A stretch of DNA of 64,000 bases, taken from assembly GCF_900103255.1 (NCBI RefSeq), contig NZ_FMWS01000001.1, forward strand, positions 1 through 64,000. The letters run 5' to 3'. This DNA is from Gilliamella bombi (GTDB lineage: Bacteria > Pseudomonadota > Gammaproteobacteria > Enterobacterales > Orbaceae). Within the stretch, counting starts at the first letter, position 1. Every line of letters starts with the position of its first letter. Below are positions 18,132 through 31,639 of the stretch, one piece after another. The translations under genes and the position numbers were made by a program. The notes beneath the pieces were generated by a model. That model saw only the letters and a list, made by a program, of their open reading frames with translations. It was not told the DNA's origin and searched no databases.

Positions 18132-19802
18132 TTATCGATTCAGATCTTGTAGATTAGATTCAATTTCACAACGAATTTCGTTAATTTCTTCAGAATTTTG
18201 TCTATTTAGTACTTCCATAAAAACTTCGATATATGATCCAATTAATAGTCGTTCATCACCCAATGATTGTGCCCATGCACGTTCTAGCCTTGCTAATAAA
18301 GTACGATTCGGCATTTCGTCGCGAGGGTGAATTTTAAGTGCTTTCAAGCGATCATGACTGTCTTGTTTTTGTTTGTCTGTTAATCCAATTGGACTATGAT
18401 CAATTACTTTGCCATGTTGCTTACCTGTTTCAAGCAAAACCACATCAACTTCTAATAAGCCATTTAGATCATAACTAAAGCGGACATCAATTCCTTGGGT
18501 TCTTTCCATTGGCGTTAGAGGCACTTCAAACTCATCAATTAAAACATTATTTTCAACGCGTGGATTTTCACCTTGATAAACCGAAATACATATCGCTTTT
18601 TGCTGAGGGTGCGTTGTGTAAAATGTTTTTACTTTCGAAGTTGGTACAATGGTATTACGTTCAATAATGGGTGAAAATAATCCACTAACATTATTTGAAC
18701 AACTTTCAATCCCTAGTGTATAAGGGCACACATCAGTAAGAATGACTTCTTCAACATCAGCATTTCGCAATCGACAAGCTGCTTGAACTGCGGCACCTTG
18801 TGCAACGATCGTTGTCGGATTTATGTGGCGATAGGGTAATTTACCAAATAATTTAGTAACCAGTTCTCGTACCACACCTAATTGAGATGAACCGCCGACT
18901 AATACGATATGTTCAAGTTGATTAGGTTTTAATCGGGCATCACTTAATGCTTGTTCTATTGGTGCTCTTAGTCGATTAAGTAGTGGTAACCATAGTGTTT
19001 TAGCTCGGCTTTCGTTTAAGGTAAATTGCCACTGCTTATCTTGCCAAAACCAAGTTAAAGTATGTGATTCTTCAACATTTAATTTACATTTTAGTTGTTC
19101 GGCTAAATCTAACAGGCGAGCATAATCATCGGTCGGAATATCTTGTTGTTTAAGATTCCATTCACTTAAGCAAACTTTAACAAGCTCTTGGGTAAAATCT
19201 TCACCACCTAAATAGTTATCACCAGCAGAAGCATGCACTTCAATAATGGGCATTGAATATTCAAGCACTGTTACATCAAACGTACCACCACCTAAATCAA
19301 ATACTAAAGTATTACCCGATTGATCTTCATGTAATCCGTATGCCATAGCGGCTGCTGTTGGTTCATTGATTAAGCGTACAGCATTTAACCCAGCTAACTC
19401 GGCAGCAAAGCGAGTTTGCTTGCGTTGTTCATCATTAAAATAAGCAGGAACAGAAATGACAACATCACGAACTTCTTGGTTTAAAAAAGCCTCTGCATCT
19501 GCTTTCAATGATTTTAAAATTATGGCTGAAAGTTCAGTTGGCGTAAATTTTTTGTCACCTAATTCGAAAACTTTATTTGAACCTAAAAAGCGTTTAAATG
19601 CTGCTGCACTGCGATTTGGATGAGTGGTTAAACGAGACAATGCCGCATGTCCGACTAAAATAGAATCGTCTTCATCAACACTAACTACAGATGGTGTAAC
19701 AACTTCACCAATTGAGTTAGGAATGAGGACAGTTTTACCATCTTGCCAAACACAAATTAAACTGTTTGTAGTGCCTAAATCAATACCGATTGGATAATGC
19801 AT
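18132..19802 (-). CDS. hscC: Hsp70-family chaperone HscC
   Basis: The 556-aa protein equals E. coli HscC in length, which is shorter than DnaK because of a reduced C-terminal lid. Hsp70 signatures are clear: IGIDLGTTNSLICVW, INEPTAAAMAYGL, LVFDLGGGTFDVTVLE, and IVLVGGSSQLGVVRELV. The substrate-binding part begins near residue 375 (TDVCPYTLGIES). HscC is a specialised Hsp70 that works with J-domain proteins of the DjlB/DjlC type, one of which is encoded convergently next door. The ATG at 19802 starts MHYPIGIDLG. Confidence 0.95.
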   Translation of the reverse strand: MHYPIGIDLGTTNSLICVWQDGKTVLIPNSIGEVVTPSVVSVDEDDSILVGHAALSRLTTHPNRSAAAFKRFLGSNKVFELGDKKFTPTELSAIILKSLKADAEAFLNQEVRDVVISVPAYFNDEQRKQTRFAAELAGLNAVRLINEPTAAAMAYGLHEDQSGNTLVFDLGGGTFDVTVLEYSMPIIEVHASAGDNYLGGEDFTQELVKVCLSEWNLKQQDIPTDDYARLLDLAEQLKCKLNVEESHTLTWFWQDKQWQFTLNESRAKTLWLPLLNRLRAPIEQALSDARLKPNQLEHIVLVGGSSQLGVVRELVTKLFGKLPYRHINPTTIVAQGAAVQAACRLRNADVEEVILTDVCPYTLGIESCSNNVSGLFSPIIERNTIVPTSKVKTFYTTHPQQKAICISVYQGENPRVENNVLIDEFEVPLTPMERTQGIDVRFSYDLNGLLEVDVVLLETGKQHGKVIDHSPIGLTDKQKQDSHDRLKALKIHPRDEMPNRTLLARLERAWAQSLGDERLLIGSYIEVFMEVLNRQNSEEINEIRCEIESNLQDLNR

Positions 19803-19927
19803 AAACTCTCTAAATAATATAATAATTTCCTATTGTTTAGATTATATACTAGCGATCACCAGAATTGCAAAAATGATACTAAAGATTAGTAAAATAGGTT
19901 TATCTATTATCTTTAAATATAATTATT

Positions 19928-21262
19928 TTATTCGTTAATTTTTGTTATTTGGCTAACAAGTTTACCTTTTTTCAGCTTTGTTACGATAATGTCACCCACC
20001 GTGACTTGTTCAGAGCGACGAACCACTGTGTTGTTTTGGTCGGTGGTAACTGAATAACCTCGTTCGAGAGTAGCTAGCGGACTAACGTTGTTAAGTTGAG
20101 AGGTTTGTAAAACAAATTGATGTTGTGATTTTATTAACTTTTGTTTAATTAAATTAATTAATTGTTGCTGTTTTTGCCAAGTAAGTTGCCCTAAATAGGT
20201 AATATTATTTTGTGGAGATACTCGTAATAGTCTTTTATCGAGTGAATTATGACGATTTGATAGTCTGAGAAAATATTGCTGAATATTTTCAGATAATGAA
20301 TGGCGATAAGCTAAAAGTTGATTTAATTGTTTTTCTAGCTTTGTTTGTGGATGTTGAGTCTGTAATTGGTGTCGCCATTTATTGAGTTTTTCTCGGCATT
20401 GCATTAAATAATAATCCATTGCCATGGTTAAATGCTGCTGTTGAACTTGCAAACGTTTTACTTGTTGTAAACTGTCTTGACTAACAAGCTCGGCTGCTGC
20501 AGATGGGGTTGCCGCTCTAACATCAGCCACAAAATCGGCAATCGTAAAATCAATCTCATGCCCAACCGCACTCACAATCGGTATTTGACTAGCAAAAATA
20601 GCTCTGGCTACCACTTCTTCATTAAATGACCATAAGTCTTCAAGCGAGCCACCACCTCGTCCAACAATTAATATATCACATTCTTGACGAATGTTGGCAA
20701 TGTGAATCATGTTAGCGATTTGCCCTGCCGCTTCATTGCCCTGAACTTGCGTTGGGTAAATAATTAAATGCAAACTTGGATCTCGGCGTTTTAATATCTG
20801 ACAAATATCATGCAATGCCGCACCCGTTGATGAAGTGATAATTCCAACTATGCGAATGTTTTCTGGTAATGGCTGTTTATTGGTAGAATCAAATAAACCT
20901 TCCTCAGACAGCTTTTGTTTTAGTTGCTCAAACTTTTGCTGTAATAATCCCGTACCTGCTGCTTGGATTTTATCAATAACCAGTTGGTATTCGCCACGTG
21001 CCTCATATAGTGTTACTGTGGCCCTAACTAAAACTTGTTGCCCATTTTGTGGGATAAAACCTGCACGAAAATTGCTGTTGCGAAACATAGCACAGCGTAC
21101 TTGTGCACTATCGTCTTTTAACGAAAAATACCAATGACCTGATGATGGACGTGAAAAGTTTGATATTTCACCTATTAACCAGATCTGGCCAATAGCATCA
21201 CAAAGCAATTCTTTAACCATTTGATTAAGATCTTTCACTGATAAAATTGAATTGTTTTGCAT
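19928..21262 (-). CDS. xseA: exodeoxyribonuclease VII large subunit XseA
   Basis: The 444-aa protein has the N-terminal OB-fold (VKELLCDAIGQIWLIGEISN, SGHWYFSLKDDSAQVRCAMF) and the catalytic domain with VGIITSSTGAALHDI, LIVGRGGGSLEDLWSFNEE and VSAVGHEIDFTIADFVADVR followed by ATPSAAAELVS. A long Gln-rich coiled coil (about 270-370) and the ending ATLERGYSVTTDQN are also typical. With XseB it degrades single-stranded DNA. Slightly shorter than E. coli XseA (456 aa). It lies 125 nt upstream of hscC and 40 nt downstream of xthA, same strand. Confidence 0.95.
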   Translation of the reverse strand: MQNNSILSVKDLNQMVKELLCDAIGQIWLIGEISNFSRPSSGHWYFSLKDDSAQVRCAMFRNSNFRAGFIPQNGQQVLVRATVTLYEARGEYQLVIDKIQAAGTGLLQQKFEQLKQKLSEEGLFDSTNKQPLPENIRIVGIITSSTGAALHDICQILKRRDPSLHLIIYPTQVQGNEAAGQIANMIHIANIRQECDILIVGRGGGSLEDLWSFNEEVVARAIFASQIPIVSAVGHEIDFTIADFVADVRAATPSAAAELVSQDSLQQVKRLQVQQQHLTMAMDYYLMQCREKLNKWRHQLQTQHPQTKLEKQLNQLLAYRHSLSENIQQYFLRLSNRHNSLDKRLLRVSPQNNITYLGQLTWQKQQQLINLIKQKLIKSQHQFVLQTSQLNNVSPLATLERGYSVTTDQNNTVVRRSEQVTVGDIIVTKLKKGKLVSQITKINE

Positions 21263-21302
21263 GCTATTATCCTTATTACAACTATATTATAACTATAAAG
21301 GT

Positions 21303-22109
21303 TTATACTAAATCAAATTGAGCCCAAATTGGTGCATGATCAGATGGTTTTATCATTGCACGAATATCATAATCAATACCCGTTTGTTTACAATAAGTCA
21401 TCATTTTTTGACTAGCTAATATTAAATCAATTCTTAACCCATTATGGGTTTCAAAACCTTTAGTACGATAATCAAACCAAGAATACTCAAGTTCAGTTGG
21501 GTGAGCATTGCGGTAAGTATCAATAAAACCGAGAGACATTAATTCGTTTATCCATTTTCGTTCTTCTGGTAAAAATGAACATTTTCCCGTACGAAGCCAT
21601 CGTTTACGGCTATCATCTGGAATGCCAATATCTAAATCGGTTGGGCAAATATTCATATCGCCCATAACTAAAGTTAGTTGATTATTTAATTGATGATCTT
21701 GTAAATACTGTATTAAGTCATTGTAAAATTTACGTTTGGCTAGATATTTAATTTCATGGTGTAAACTTTCTCCTTGAGGGAAATAACCATTAATTATTGT
21801 TAGATTACCTTGACTAGTAGGTAACTCAATTATGATCAAACGACATTGAGCATCATCACTATCGTTTGGAAAGCCACATTGCACAGACAAAGGTTGTTGC
21901 TTGGTTAACAACGCTACTCCATAATGCCCTTTTTGTCCGTGATAATGTAAGTGATAACCAAACTTTGCTAATTCATCAATGGGAAACTGATCGTTATGAA
22001 CTTTAGTTTCTTGTAAACCAATAATATCTGGTTGGTGTGTCTCAATAATTGCTGATAATTGATGAATTCGAGCGCGAAGGCTATTAATATTAAACGAGAT
22101 AACTTTCAT
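21303..22109 (-). CDS. xthA: exodeoxyribonuclease III XthA
   Basis: The 268-aa protein (E. coli length) is a class II AP endonuclease / 3'-5' exonuclease of the EEP fold. Catalytic motifs: [20 protein letters not shown] (metal-binding Glu), [24 protein letters not shown] (Asp/Asn), [16 protein letters not shown] and the terminal [11 protein letters not shown] (catalytic His). It acts in base-excision repair. Start ATG 22109 is standard. Divergent from tyrA across about 120 nt. Confidence 0.96.
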   Translation of the reverse strand: MKVISFNINSLRARIHQLSAIIETHQPDIIGLQETKVHNDQFPIDELAKFGYHLHYHGQKGHYGVALLTKQQPLSVQCGFPNDSDDAQCRLIIIELPTSQGNLTIINGYFPQGESLHHEIKYLAKRKFYNDLIQYLQDHQLNNQLTLVMGDMNICPTDLDIGIPDDSRKRWLRTGKCSFLPEERKWINELMSLGFIDTYRNAHPTELEYSWFDYRTKGFETHNGLRIDLILASQKMMTYCKQTGIDYDIRAMIKPSDHAPIWAQFDLV

Positions 22110-22229
22110 AATAAATTTATTATATTTAATTCCATGTTATAAACTAAATACGCATCGTAACAAAAATACGTTATACTGTTAAGCTATTACAATAAAAACC
22201 ACCATTTGTGATAAAGGGAATCACTAAAT

Positions 22230-23351
22230 ATGTCTACGGAATTACTTGCCTTGCGCGATAAAATCGATGAAGTCGATAAATCCATTTTATCTTTAATTAC
22301 AAAGCGATTAGCATTAGTTGCCGAAGTTGGCGAAGTAAAAAGCAAACATGGCATTCCGATTTATGATCCCAATCGTGAAGCGGATATGTTAGCTAAAAGG
22401 CGACATGAAGCTGAAAAAGTAGGTATATCCCCCAATTTAATAGAAGATATTTTACGTCGTTTAATGCGTGAGTCTTATATTAGCGAAAATGATAAAGGTT
22501 TTAAAAAAGTCTATAGTGGTCAAGGATCAATAGTGATTGTTGGTGGTAATGGGCAAATGGGACGATTGTTTGCTCGTTTATTTACCCTATCTGGCTATCA
22601 GGTTAAAACATTAGGCTCCAAAACTATGCATCAAGCAGCCGAAGTGGTTACTGATGCAGTGGCTGTTATCGTGACAGTACCTATTAACAAAACCTGTGAA
22701 GTCATTAAACAACTACCACCATTACCCAAAGATTGTATTTTAACGGATTTTACATCCATAAAAGCCAAGCCTCTCCAGGCAATGCTTGATAAACATCAAG
22801 GACCTGTAGTCGGTTTACACCCAATGTTTGGTCCAGATGTACCAAATTTAGCCAAACAAATTATTGTTTATTGTGAAGGACGATATCCAGATAAATACCA
22901 ATGGCTAATTGAACAAATGCGTATTTGGGGTGCCAATTTATGTGCGATTAATGCCAAGGAGCATGACAAATGCATGTCATTCATCCAAGCATTACGCCAT
23001 TTCACTTCGTTCTCATATGGTGTCAATTTGCAACGAGAACAGGCCGATTTAGAGCAATTGATCGCACTTTCTTCGCCAATTTATCGCCTTGAATTGATGA
23101 TGGTTGGGCGCTTATTTGCTCAAGATCCTGAGCTTTATGCCGATATCATCATGGCGTCAGATGATAATATTGAATTAATTAAACGCTACTATGAACGCTT
23201 TGGGCAAATGGTCAAACTAATTGAACAACGTGACAAAACTAAATTTATTAAAAGTTTTAACGAAGTAACTCAATGGTTTGGTAGTTATGCCGAACGTTTT
23301 ATTAAAGAGAGCCAAGGATTATTAAAATTTGCCAATGATAATCGAGAGTAG
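22230..23351 (+). CDS. tyrA: T-protein: chorismate mutase / prephenate dehydrogenase TyrA
   Basis: A bifunctional 373-aa enzyme of tyrosine synthesis, the same length as E. coli TyrA. Residues 1-90 are the AroQ chorismate mutase ([33 protein letters not shown]). A linker precedes the NAD-binding dehydrogenase domain ([18 protein letters not shown]), with [31 protein letters not shown] and [20 protein letters not shown]. No aroF-like DAHP synthase gene precedes it, unlike in E. coli. A TATACT-type -10 lies in the xthA-tyrA gap. Its stop codon is directly abutted by a copy of the 42-bp element. Confidence 0.96.
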   Translation: MSTELLALRDKIDEVDKSILSLITKRLALVAEVGEVKSKHGIPIYDPNREADMLAKRRHEAEKVGISPNLIEDILRRLMRESYISENDKGFKKVYSGQGSIVIVGGNGQMGRLFARLFTLSGYQVKTLGSKTMHQAAEVVTDAVAVIVTVPINKTCEVIKQLPPLPKDCILTDFTSIKAKPLQAMLDKHQGPVVGLHPMFGPDVPNLAKQIIVYCEGRYPDKYQWLIEQMRIWGANLCAINAKEHDKCMSFIQALRHFTSFSYGVNLQREQADLEQLIALSSPIYRLELMMVGRLFAQDPELYADIIMASDDNIELIKRYYERFGQMVKLIEQRDKTKFIKSFNEVTQWFGSYAERFIKESQGLLKFANDNRE

Positions 23352-23393
23352 TTTTATATTAAAAAGTATACTTTCCTGAAAGTTTTTCACAAA
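23352..23393 (+). repeat. 42-bp dispersed 3'-flanking element, copy B
   Basis: Starts at the base after the tyrA stop codon. The dyad here is ACTTTC-CT-GAAAGT, a G-C to C-G switch in both arms relative to copy A. The upstream arm has changed in step, so AAAGTATACTTT is also a perfect palindrome. It lies in the 107-nt gap before glmM. Confidence 0.85.
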
Positions 23394-23458
23394 TTAAAAT
23401 ATACTTTTTATCAAAAGATAGTTGTTAGAAATAATAAATGTTAGTGTGAGGGAATATC

Positions 23459-24790
23459 ATGTCTAATCGGAAATATTTTGGTACAGATGGGATTCGCGGT
23501 AAAGTTGGCCAGTATCCTATTACACCAGATTTTGCGCTTAAATTAGGCTGGGCTGCTGGGCGAGTGCTAGCCAAAGATGGCGTTAAAAAAGTATTAATCG
23601 GTAAAGATACCCGCATTTCAGGCTACATGCTTGAATCAGCACTAGAGGCGGGATTTGCTTCTGCTGGTGTTGCCGCTGCGTTTACAGGACCAATGCCAAC
23701 CCCGGCCATTGCCTATTTAACCCGCACTTTTCGTGCTGATGCTGGCGTTGTCATTTCTGCCTCGCACAATCCTTTTTATGATAATGGTATTAAATTCTTT
23801 TCAACCGAAGGGAAAAAACTTGATGATACAATCGAATTGGAAATTGAAGCCGAGCTTGAAAAAGAGATCGATTGCGTTGAATCCAAACAACTCGGGCGAG
23901 CTAGCCGTATTACCGACGCTGCAGGGCGTTATATTGAATTTTGTAAAAGCACATTTGACCATGATTTAAGTTTGTCTGGATTAAAAATTGTTGTTGATTG
24001 CGCTAATGGTGCCACCTATCACATAGCACCAAAAGTATTACGAGAACTAGGAGCACAAGTAATAAAAATTGGTTGTGAGCCAGATGGTGTTAACATCAAT
24101 GAAAACTGTGGCGCAACTGACATAAAAGCGCTTGCTAAACGAGTTATTGATGAAAAAGCCAATTTAGGTTTTGCCTTAGATGGCGATGGTGACCGCATAA
24201 TCATGGTTGATCATAAAGGTCGAAAAATTGATGGTGATTTAATTATCTATATCATTGCCCGTGAAGCATTAAGACAAGGTCAACTAAAAGGCGGCGTTGT
24301 CGGCACATTAATGAGCAATATGGGGCTTGAAATTGCACTTAAAAATCTCGGTATCCCATTTGCTCGTGCTAAAGTTGGTGATCGTTATGTACTTGAAAAA
24401 CTAATCGAAAAAAAATGGCGCTTAGGTGCCGAAAATTCGGGACATGTTTTATTGTTAGATAAAACCACCACTGGTGATGGTATTATTGCAGGTTTACAAG
24501 TATTAGCCGCAATGATTCGTAATGATATGTCATTAGCTGACTTGTGCAGTGGTATGACAATGTTACCACAAGTATTAATTAATGTTCGGTTTTCAGGTGA
24601 AAACGACCCCTTAAATAGTGATGAAGTAAAAGCGGCAATTAAACATGCAGAAAAACAGCTTGGTCATAATGGTCGAGTTTTGATCCGTAAATCAGGAACC
24701 GAACCGCTAATTCGTGTTATGGTAGAAGGAAGCAATGAAAACGAAGTGCAAAAGTTGGCAGAAACTATCGCTACAGCAGTTAAAGCCTAA
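23459..24790 (+). CDS. glmM: phosphoglucosamine mutase GlmM
   Basis: The 443-aa protein converts glucosamine-6-phosphate to glucosamine-1-phosphate for peptidoglycan and LPS precursors. Motifs: [20 protein letters not shown] at the start, the phosphoserine loop [19 protein letters not shown] near residue 100, the metal-binding loop [13 protein letters not shown] near 240, GAENSGHVL near 325, and the phosphate-binding ending [22 protein letters not shown] ribosome site precedes ATG 23459. Gene order here (tyrA-glmM-atp) differs from E. coli, where glmM follows folP. Confidence 0.96.
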   Translation: MSNRKYFGTDGIRGKVGQYPITPDFALKLGWAAGRVLAKDGVKKVLIGKDTRISGYMLESALEAGFASAGVAAAFTGPMPTPAIAYLTRTFRADAGVVISASHNPFYDNGIKFFSTEGKKLDDTIELEIEAELEKEIDCVESKQLGRASRITDAAGRYIEFCKSTFDHDLSLSGLKIVVDCANGATYHIAPKVLRELGAQVIKIGCEPDGVNINENCGATDIKALAKRVIDEKANLGFALDGDGDRIIMVDHKGRKIDGDLIIYIIAREALRQGQLKGGVVGTLMSNMGLEIALKNLGIPFARAKVGDRYVLEKLIEKKWRLGAENSGHVLLLDKTTTGDGIIAGLQVLAAMIRNDMSLADLCSGMTMLPQVLINVRFSGENDPLNSDEVKAAIKHAEKQLGHNGRVLIRKSGTEPLIRVMVEGSNENEVQKLAETIATAVKA

Positions 24791-24923
24791 AAATACCCCC
24801 AATCATGCCCATTAATTAAGCCATTAATTGAGCTATATTGAAGTTAGAATAGTAAAAGAAGTTGCGTGCATTTACGTAAAATTAGTAAAAAGTGTCTAAA
24901 ATTTTAATTTTGTTAATCAAAGG

Positions 24924-24954
24924 TTGACTTGTTATAGGCAATTAGGTTTAAAAT
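24924..24954 (+). promoter_or_regulatory. candidate promoter of the atp operon
   Basis: TTGACT at 24924-24929 is followed after 17 nt by TTTAAA (24947-24952), or after 19 nt by TAAAAT (24949-24954). It lies about 95-125 nt upstream of atpB in the 258-nt gap after glmM. The match is moderate and the AT-rich setting lowers its weight. Confidence 0.45.
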
Positions 24955-25039
24955 AGTAACTTCAGATTATTATAGCAATTGCTTATATCTTTCAACTGAA
25001 AACATGAGCAATATTTTTTATTTTTTAAAAATAGGTTAA

Positions 25040-25831
<792 letters not shown>

Positions 25832-25837
25832 TTTTAA

Positions 25838-26095
<258 letters not shown>

Positions 26096-26120
26096 TAAAA
26101 ATTTAAGGGGGAATCGTGTC

Positions 26121-26591
26121 ATGAATATGAACGCAACTCTCCTCGGCCAAGCAATTACATTTGTATTGTTTGTTTGGTTCTGTATGAAGTTTGTTTGGCC
26201 TCCTGTTATTGGCGCGATTGAAAAACGCCAAAAAGAGATAGCCGAAGGACTTGCTTCAGCAGAAACAGCAAAAAAAGATTTGGAATTAGCCAAAGCGAAT
26301 ACATCTGACATAATGCAACAGGCTAAGGTTGAGGCTAATGCAATTATTGAGCAAGCGAATAAACGCAAAGCAATCATTCTTGAAGAAGCAAAACAAGAAG
26401 CTTCTCGCGAAAAAGAACGAATTGTTGCTCAAGGACTTGCCGAAGTAGAAGCTGAACGCAAACGAGCAAGAGAAGAGCTTAAACAACAAGTCGCTACACT
26501 CGCTATTGCTGGTGCAGAAAAAATTATTGAACGTTCTGTTAATGAAGCCGCAAATAGCGACATCATTGATAAACTCGTAGCTGAACTATAA
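26121..26591 (+). CDS. atpF: ATP synthase F0 subunit b AtpF
   Basis: The 156-aa subunit (E. coli length) has one N-terminal membrane helix ([21 protein letters not shown]) and a long right-handed coiled coil with [20 protein letters not shown] and [20 protein letters not shown], ending IIDKLVAEL. It forms the peripheral stalk. ATG 26121 is chosen over an in-frame ATG at 26061 that would overlap atpE; AAGGGGGAA precedes the chosen start. Confidence 0.96.
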   Translation: MNMNATLLGQAITFVLFVWFCMKFVWPPVIGAIEKRQKEIAEGLASAETAKKDLELAKANTSDIMQQAKVEANAIIEQANKRKAIILEEAKQEASREKERIVAQGLAEVEAERKRAREELKQQVATLAIAGAEKIIERSVNEAANSDIIDKLVAEL

Positions 26592-26604
26592 GGAGAATAG
26601 AGCA

Positions 26605-27138
26605 ATGGCTGACTTAATTACGATTGCTCGCCCTTATGCTAAAGCCGTTTTCGAATTTGCGGTAGAAAATAACAGCATCGAATCATGGCATAAAATGTTA
26701 GTGCTAACATCTGAAGTGAGTAAAGATACTCAAATAAGAAGTGTCTTAACATCTGATATGAAAACTGATTCGGTGGCTAATTTACTCATCAACATTTGTA
26801 AAGATGTGTTAGATGAGTTTGGTACTAATTTTATTAAGATTATGGCTGAAAACAAACGATTATCACTTCTTCCTGAAGTGTTAACCTTGTTTGAACAATA
26901 TTGTTTAGATAGAGAATCGCAAGCAGATGTTGATGTAATTTCTGCTAGTGAACTAACTAATGAGCAACTTAATAAAATTTCTGTCGCTGTCGAAAAACGT
27001 TTATCACGAAAAGTAAAACTAAAATGTCATATAGATAAATCGCTCATTTCTGGTTTTATTATTCGTACGGGCGATATGGTTATTGATAGTAGTATCAGAG
27101 GGCGTTTAAATCGTTTAAATAACGCTCTACAGTCTTAA
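26605..27138 (+). CDS. atpH: ATP synthase F1 subunit delta AtpH
   Basis: The 177-aa protein (E. coli length) begins [20 protein letters not shown] and contains [20 protein letters not shown] and the C-terminal [20 protein letters not shown], diagnostic of delta/OSCP. It joins the peripheral stalk to the top of the alpha/beta hexamer. AAGGAGAA precedes the ATG; 13 nt after atpF and 11 nt before atpA. Confidence 0.96.
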   Translation: MADLITIARPYAKAVFEFAVENNSIESWHKMLVLTSEVSKDTQIRSVLTSDMKTDSVANLLINICKDVLDEFGTNFIKIMAENKRLSLLPEVLTLFEQYCLDRESQADVDVISASELTNEQLNKISVAVEKRLSRKVKLKCHIDKSLISGFIIRTGDMVIDSSIRGRLNRLNNALQS

Positions 27139-27149
27139 GGGGACTGATA

Positions 27150-28691
27150 ATGCAGCTAAATTCAACTGAAATAAGTGAACTAATTAAAGAGCGGATAGCT
27201 CAGTTCAATATTGTGAGTGATGCTCACAATGAAGGAACTATCATATCTGTAAGTGATGGTATCCTTCGAATCCACGGATTAACTGATGTAATGCAAGGCG
27301 AAATGATTGCATTACCAGGCGGCCGATATGCAATGGCATTAAACCTTGAAAGAGACGCCGTTGGTGCGGTAGTCATGGGACCATACGAAGACTTGTCTGA
27401 AGGTATGAAAGTACAATGTACTGGACGTATTTTACAAGTACCAGTTGGTGAAGGTTTATTAGGTCGCGTTATTAACACACTAGGTGAACCAATTGATGGT
27501 AAAGGCTCACTTCAACATGACGGTTTTTCACCAGTAGAAGTAGTTGCACCTGGTGTTATCGATCGTAAATCCGTTGACCAAGCATTACAAACTGGTTATA
27601 AAGCCGTTGACTCAATGATTCCAATTGGACGTGGTCAACGTGAACTTATCATCGGTGACCGTCAAACAGGTAAAACAGCACTTGCTGTCGATGCAATCAT
27701 CAACCAACGCGACTCAGGTGTAAAATGTATTTATGTTGCCATTGGTCAAAAACAATCAACTATTGCCAATGTTGTACGTAAACTTGAAGAGCATGGTGCA
27801 CTTAAAAACACAATTGTGGTTGTGGCATCAGCGTCTGAATCAGCTGCGTTACAATACTTAGCGCCATATGCTGGTTGTGCAATGGGAGAATACTTCCGCG
27901 ATCGTGGGCAAGATGCATTAATTGTTTATGATGATTTATCTAAACAAGCTGTTGCTTATCGTCAAATTTCGTTATTACTTCGTCGTCCGCCTGGACGTGA
28001 AGCTTATCCTGGTGATGTATTTTATCTTCATTCTCGCTTACTTGAACGCGCAGCGCGAGTCAACGAAGCCTATGTTGAAGAGTACACCAAAGGCGAAGTA
28101 AAAGGAAAAACAGGCTCATTAACAGCATTACCAATTATTGAAACTCAGGCTGGTGACGTTTCAGCATTCGTACCAACTAACGTAATTTCGATTACTGATG
28201 GACAGATTTTCCTTGAAACTAGCCTATTTAACTCAGGTATCCGCCCTGCGGTTAACCCTGGTATTTCGGTTTCACGTGTGGGTGGTGCTGCACAAACTAA
28301 GATAATGAAAAAATTATCAGGTGGTATTCGTACTGCGCTTGCACAGTATCGTGAATTAGCTGCGTTCTCTCAATTTGCATCAGACTTAGATGAAGCAACA
28401 AGAAACCAATTAAGTCACGGTGAAAAAGTAACAGAATTGTTAAAACAAAAGCAATACTCGCCAATGACTGTTGCTGAACAATCAATAGTACTTTACGCCG
28501 CTGAACGTGGTTATCTTGAAGATGTAGAATTAGCTAAAGTATTACCATTTGAAACAGCACTACTTGCTTATGCCCATAGTCAATATGCCGATTTTGTTAA
28601 ATCAATTGATGGAACAGGTAATTACAATGATGAGATTGAAGCTAAGCTAAAAGAATTACTTGAAAGCTTTAAATCAACTCAAACATGGTAA
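27150..28691 (+). CDS. atpA: ATP synthase F1 subunit alpha AtpA
   Basis: The 513-aa protein equals E. coli alpha in length. It has the beta-barrel N-terminus ([20 protein letters not shown]), the P-loop [13 protein letters not shown], the signature [17 protein letters not shown], and the alpha-type arginine finger in the same segment. It forms the non-catalytic nucleotide sites of the F1 head. Confidence 0.97.
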   Translation: MQLNSTEISELIKERIAQFNIVSDAHNEGTIISVSDGILRIHGLTDVMQGEMIALPGGRYAMALNLERDAVGAVVMGPYEDLSEGMKVQCTGRILQVPVGEGLLGRVINTLGEPIDGKGSLQHDGFSPVEVVAPGVIDRKSVDQALQTGYKAVDSMIPIGRGQRELIIGDRQTGKTALAVDAIINQRDSGVKCIYVAIGQKQSTIANVVRKLEEHGALKNTIVVVASASESAALQYLAPYAGCAMGEYFRDRGQDALIVYDDLSKQAVAYRQISLLLRRPPGREAYPGDVFYLHSRLLERAARVNEAYVEEYTKGEVKGKTGSLTALPIIETQAGDVSAFVPTNVISITDGQIFLETSLFNSGIRPAVNPGISVSRVGGAAQTKIMKKLSGGIRTALAQYRELAAFSQFASDLDEATRNQLSHGEKVTELLKQKQYSPMTVAEQSIVLYAAERGYLEDVELAKVLPFETALLAYAHSQYADFVKSIDGTGNYNDEIEAKLKELLESFKSTQTW

Positions 28692-28705
28692 GGGTGAGGT
28701 AAAAA

Positions 28706-29575
28706 ATGGCTAATGCAAAAGAGATTAGAACAAAAATTGCCAGTATCCAAAGTACGCAAAAAATCACTAAAGCGATGGAAATGGTTGCCAATTCTAAAAT
28801 GCGTAAGACGCAAGATAGAATGGCTGCTAGTCGACCATATGCCGAAATGATTCGTGAAGTAATTGGACATTTAGCGTTAGCTCAGATAGGCGCCAAACAT
28901 CCTTATTTAGAAGAAAGAGATGTAAAGCGAGTTGGCTATCTTATCATTTCAACCGATCGTGGTTTATGTGGTGGTTTAAATATCAATCTTTTTAAAACTG
29001 TCATTGCTGATATGTCAGCATGGCAGGAAAAAGGTGTTGAAGCTGATGTTGCTTTAATTGGTTCGCGTGGTGTTTCGTTTTTCTCGTCAGTGAAAGCGAA
29101 CATCTTAACTCAAGCTACTAATTTGGGCGATGAACCAAATTTATCCGATTTAATTGGGCCGGTAAAAACAATGCTTGAGGCATATGACAACGGTAAAATT
29201 GATAGATTATATATTGTCACAAACAAATTTATTAATACGATGTCACAAAAGCCGACAATTCAGCAATTATTACCTTTACCACCATCAGAAGATAAAAAAC
29301 TCAAAGCTTCATCATGGGATTATATTTATGAGCCTGATGCTAAATCACTATTAGACGTGATTTTACGTCGCTATATTGAATCACAAGTTTATCAAGCAGT
29401 GGTTGATAATTTAGCGAGTGAACAAGCAGCAAGAATGGTGGCCATGAAAGCGGCAACGGATAACGGTGCAAACCTAATTAATGAATTACAAATTGTGTAT
29501 AACAAGGCACGTCAAGGTGCTATTACTAATGAATTAATTGATATTGTATCCGGTGCAGCCGCTGTTTCAGGTTAG
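28706..29575 (+). CDS. atpG: ATP synthase F1 subunit gamma AtpG
   Basis: The 289-aa central-shaft subunit starts with the long coiled-coil helix ([20 protein letters not shown]) and ends with its antiparallel partner ([20 protein letters not shown]). [11 protein letters not shown] is the conserved neck motif. It rotates inside the alpha/beta hexamer. Lies 14 nt after atpA. Confidence 0.97.
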   Translation: MANAKEIRTKIASIQSTQKITKAMEMVANSKMRKTQDRMAASRPYAEMIREVIGHLALAQIGAKHPYLEERDVKRVGYLIISTDRGLCGGLNINLFKTVIADMSAWQEKGVEADVALIGSRGVSFFSSVKANILTQATNLGDEPNLSDLIGPVKTMLEAYDNGKIDRLYIVTNKFINTMSQKPTIQQLLPLPPSEDKKLKASSWDYIYEPDAKSLLDVILRRYIESQVYQAVVDNLASEQAARMVAMKAATDNGANLINELQIVYNKARQGAITNELIDIVSGAAAVSG

Positions 29576-29595
29576 TGCTAAATATTAGCTTATAG

Positions 29596-31005
<1,410 letters not shown>

Positions 31006-31046
31006 GAGATTCATTGAACGAAGATCGTATTAATGGAGATCGTATT

Positions 31047-31472
31047 ATGGCACTAACTTCCTATCAATTAGAAGTTGTTAGTGCTGAATCTCACCTGTTT
31101 TCGGGTGATGTTCAGCGAATCAGAGTCACAGGTAAGGAAGGTGAACTTGGGATTTATCCTGGCCATACCCCTTTACTCACAACCATAAAACCAGGCATGG
31201 TCGGCATTGTGAAAGCGGATGGTGAAGAAGAGTTTATCTATCTATCTGGTGGCATCTTAGAAGTACAACCTAACATCGTAACTATCTTGGCAGATACTGC
31301 AATTCGTGGTGAAGATTTAGATGAAGCAAGAGCACAAGAAGCAGTAAGACAAGCACAAGAACATATTAATCACCCAAGCGATGATATGTCATTTGCACAA
31401 GCATCTGCTGAATTATCAAAAGCTTTGGCAAAAATTCGCGTTATCGAATTGACTCGCCGCATGGGTCAATAG
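31047..31472 (+). CDS. atpC: ATP synthase F1 subunit epsilon AtpC
   Basis: The 141-aa protein starts [18 protein letters not shown] and has the beta-sandwich ([20 protein letters not shown]) and a C-terminal helical hairpin that can inhibit ATP hydrolysis. ATG 31047 is preferred because GGAGAT lies 8 nt upstream. Just before it, the stretch AGATCGTATTA occurs twice in tandem, so the ribosome-site region seems to be a small duplication; an ATG 11 codons earlier is probably not used. Confidence 0.95.
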   Translation: MALTSYQLEVVSAESHLFSGDVQRIRVTGKEGELGIYPGHTPLLTTIKPGMVGIVKADGEEEFIYLSGGILEVQPNIVTILADTAIRGEDLDEARAQEAVRQAQEHINHPSDDMSFAQASAELSKALAKIRVIELTRRMGQ

Positions 31473-31498
31473 TTTGCTTTTGATTTTTTATCATACAC

Positions 31499-31534
31499 AA
31501 AAGGCTATTTTGTATTACAAGTAGCCTTTTTTAA
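31499..31534 (+). terminator. rho-independent terminator of the atp operon
   Basis: AAAGGCTA pairs with TAGCCTTT, with an inner TTGTA/TACAA stem, followed by TTTTTT. It starts 27 nt after atpC. Confidence 0.88.
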
Positions 31535-31639
31535 CTTTCCGATAAGTTGATTGCTAAAGGACTTTCCAACATTTAACTTGTGAGTTGTACCCATTCTATA
31601 TCCAAATTAAAGCTAAAAAAGATTAGTTAATCAATCGAA

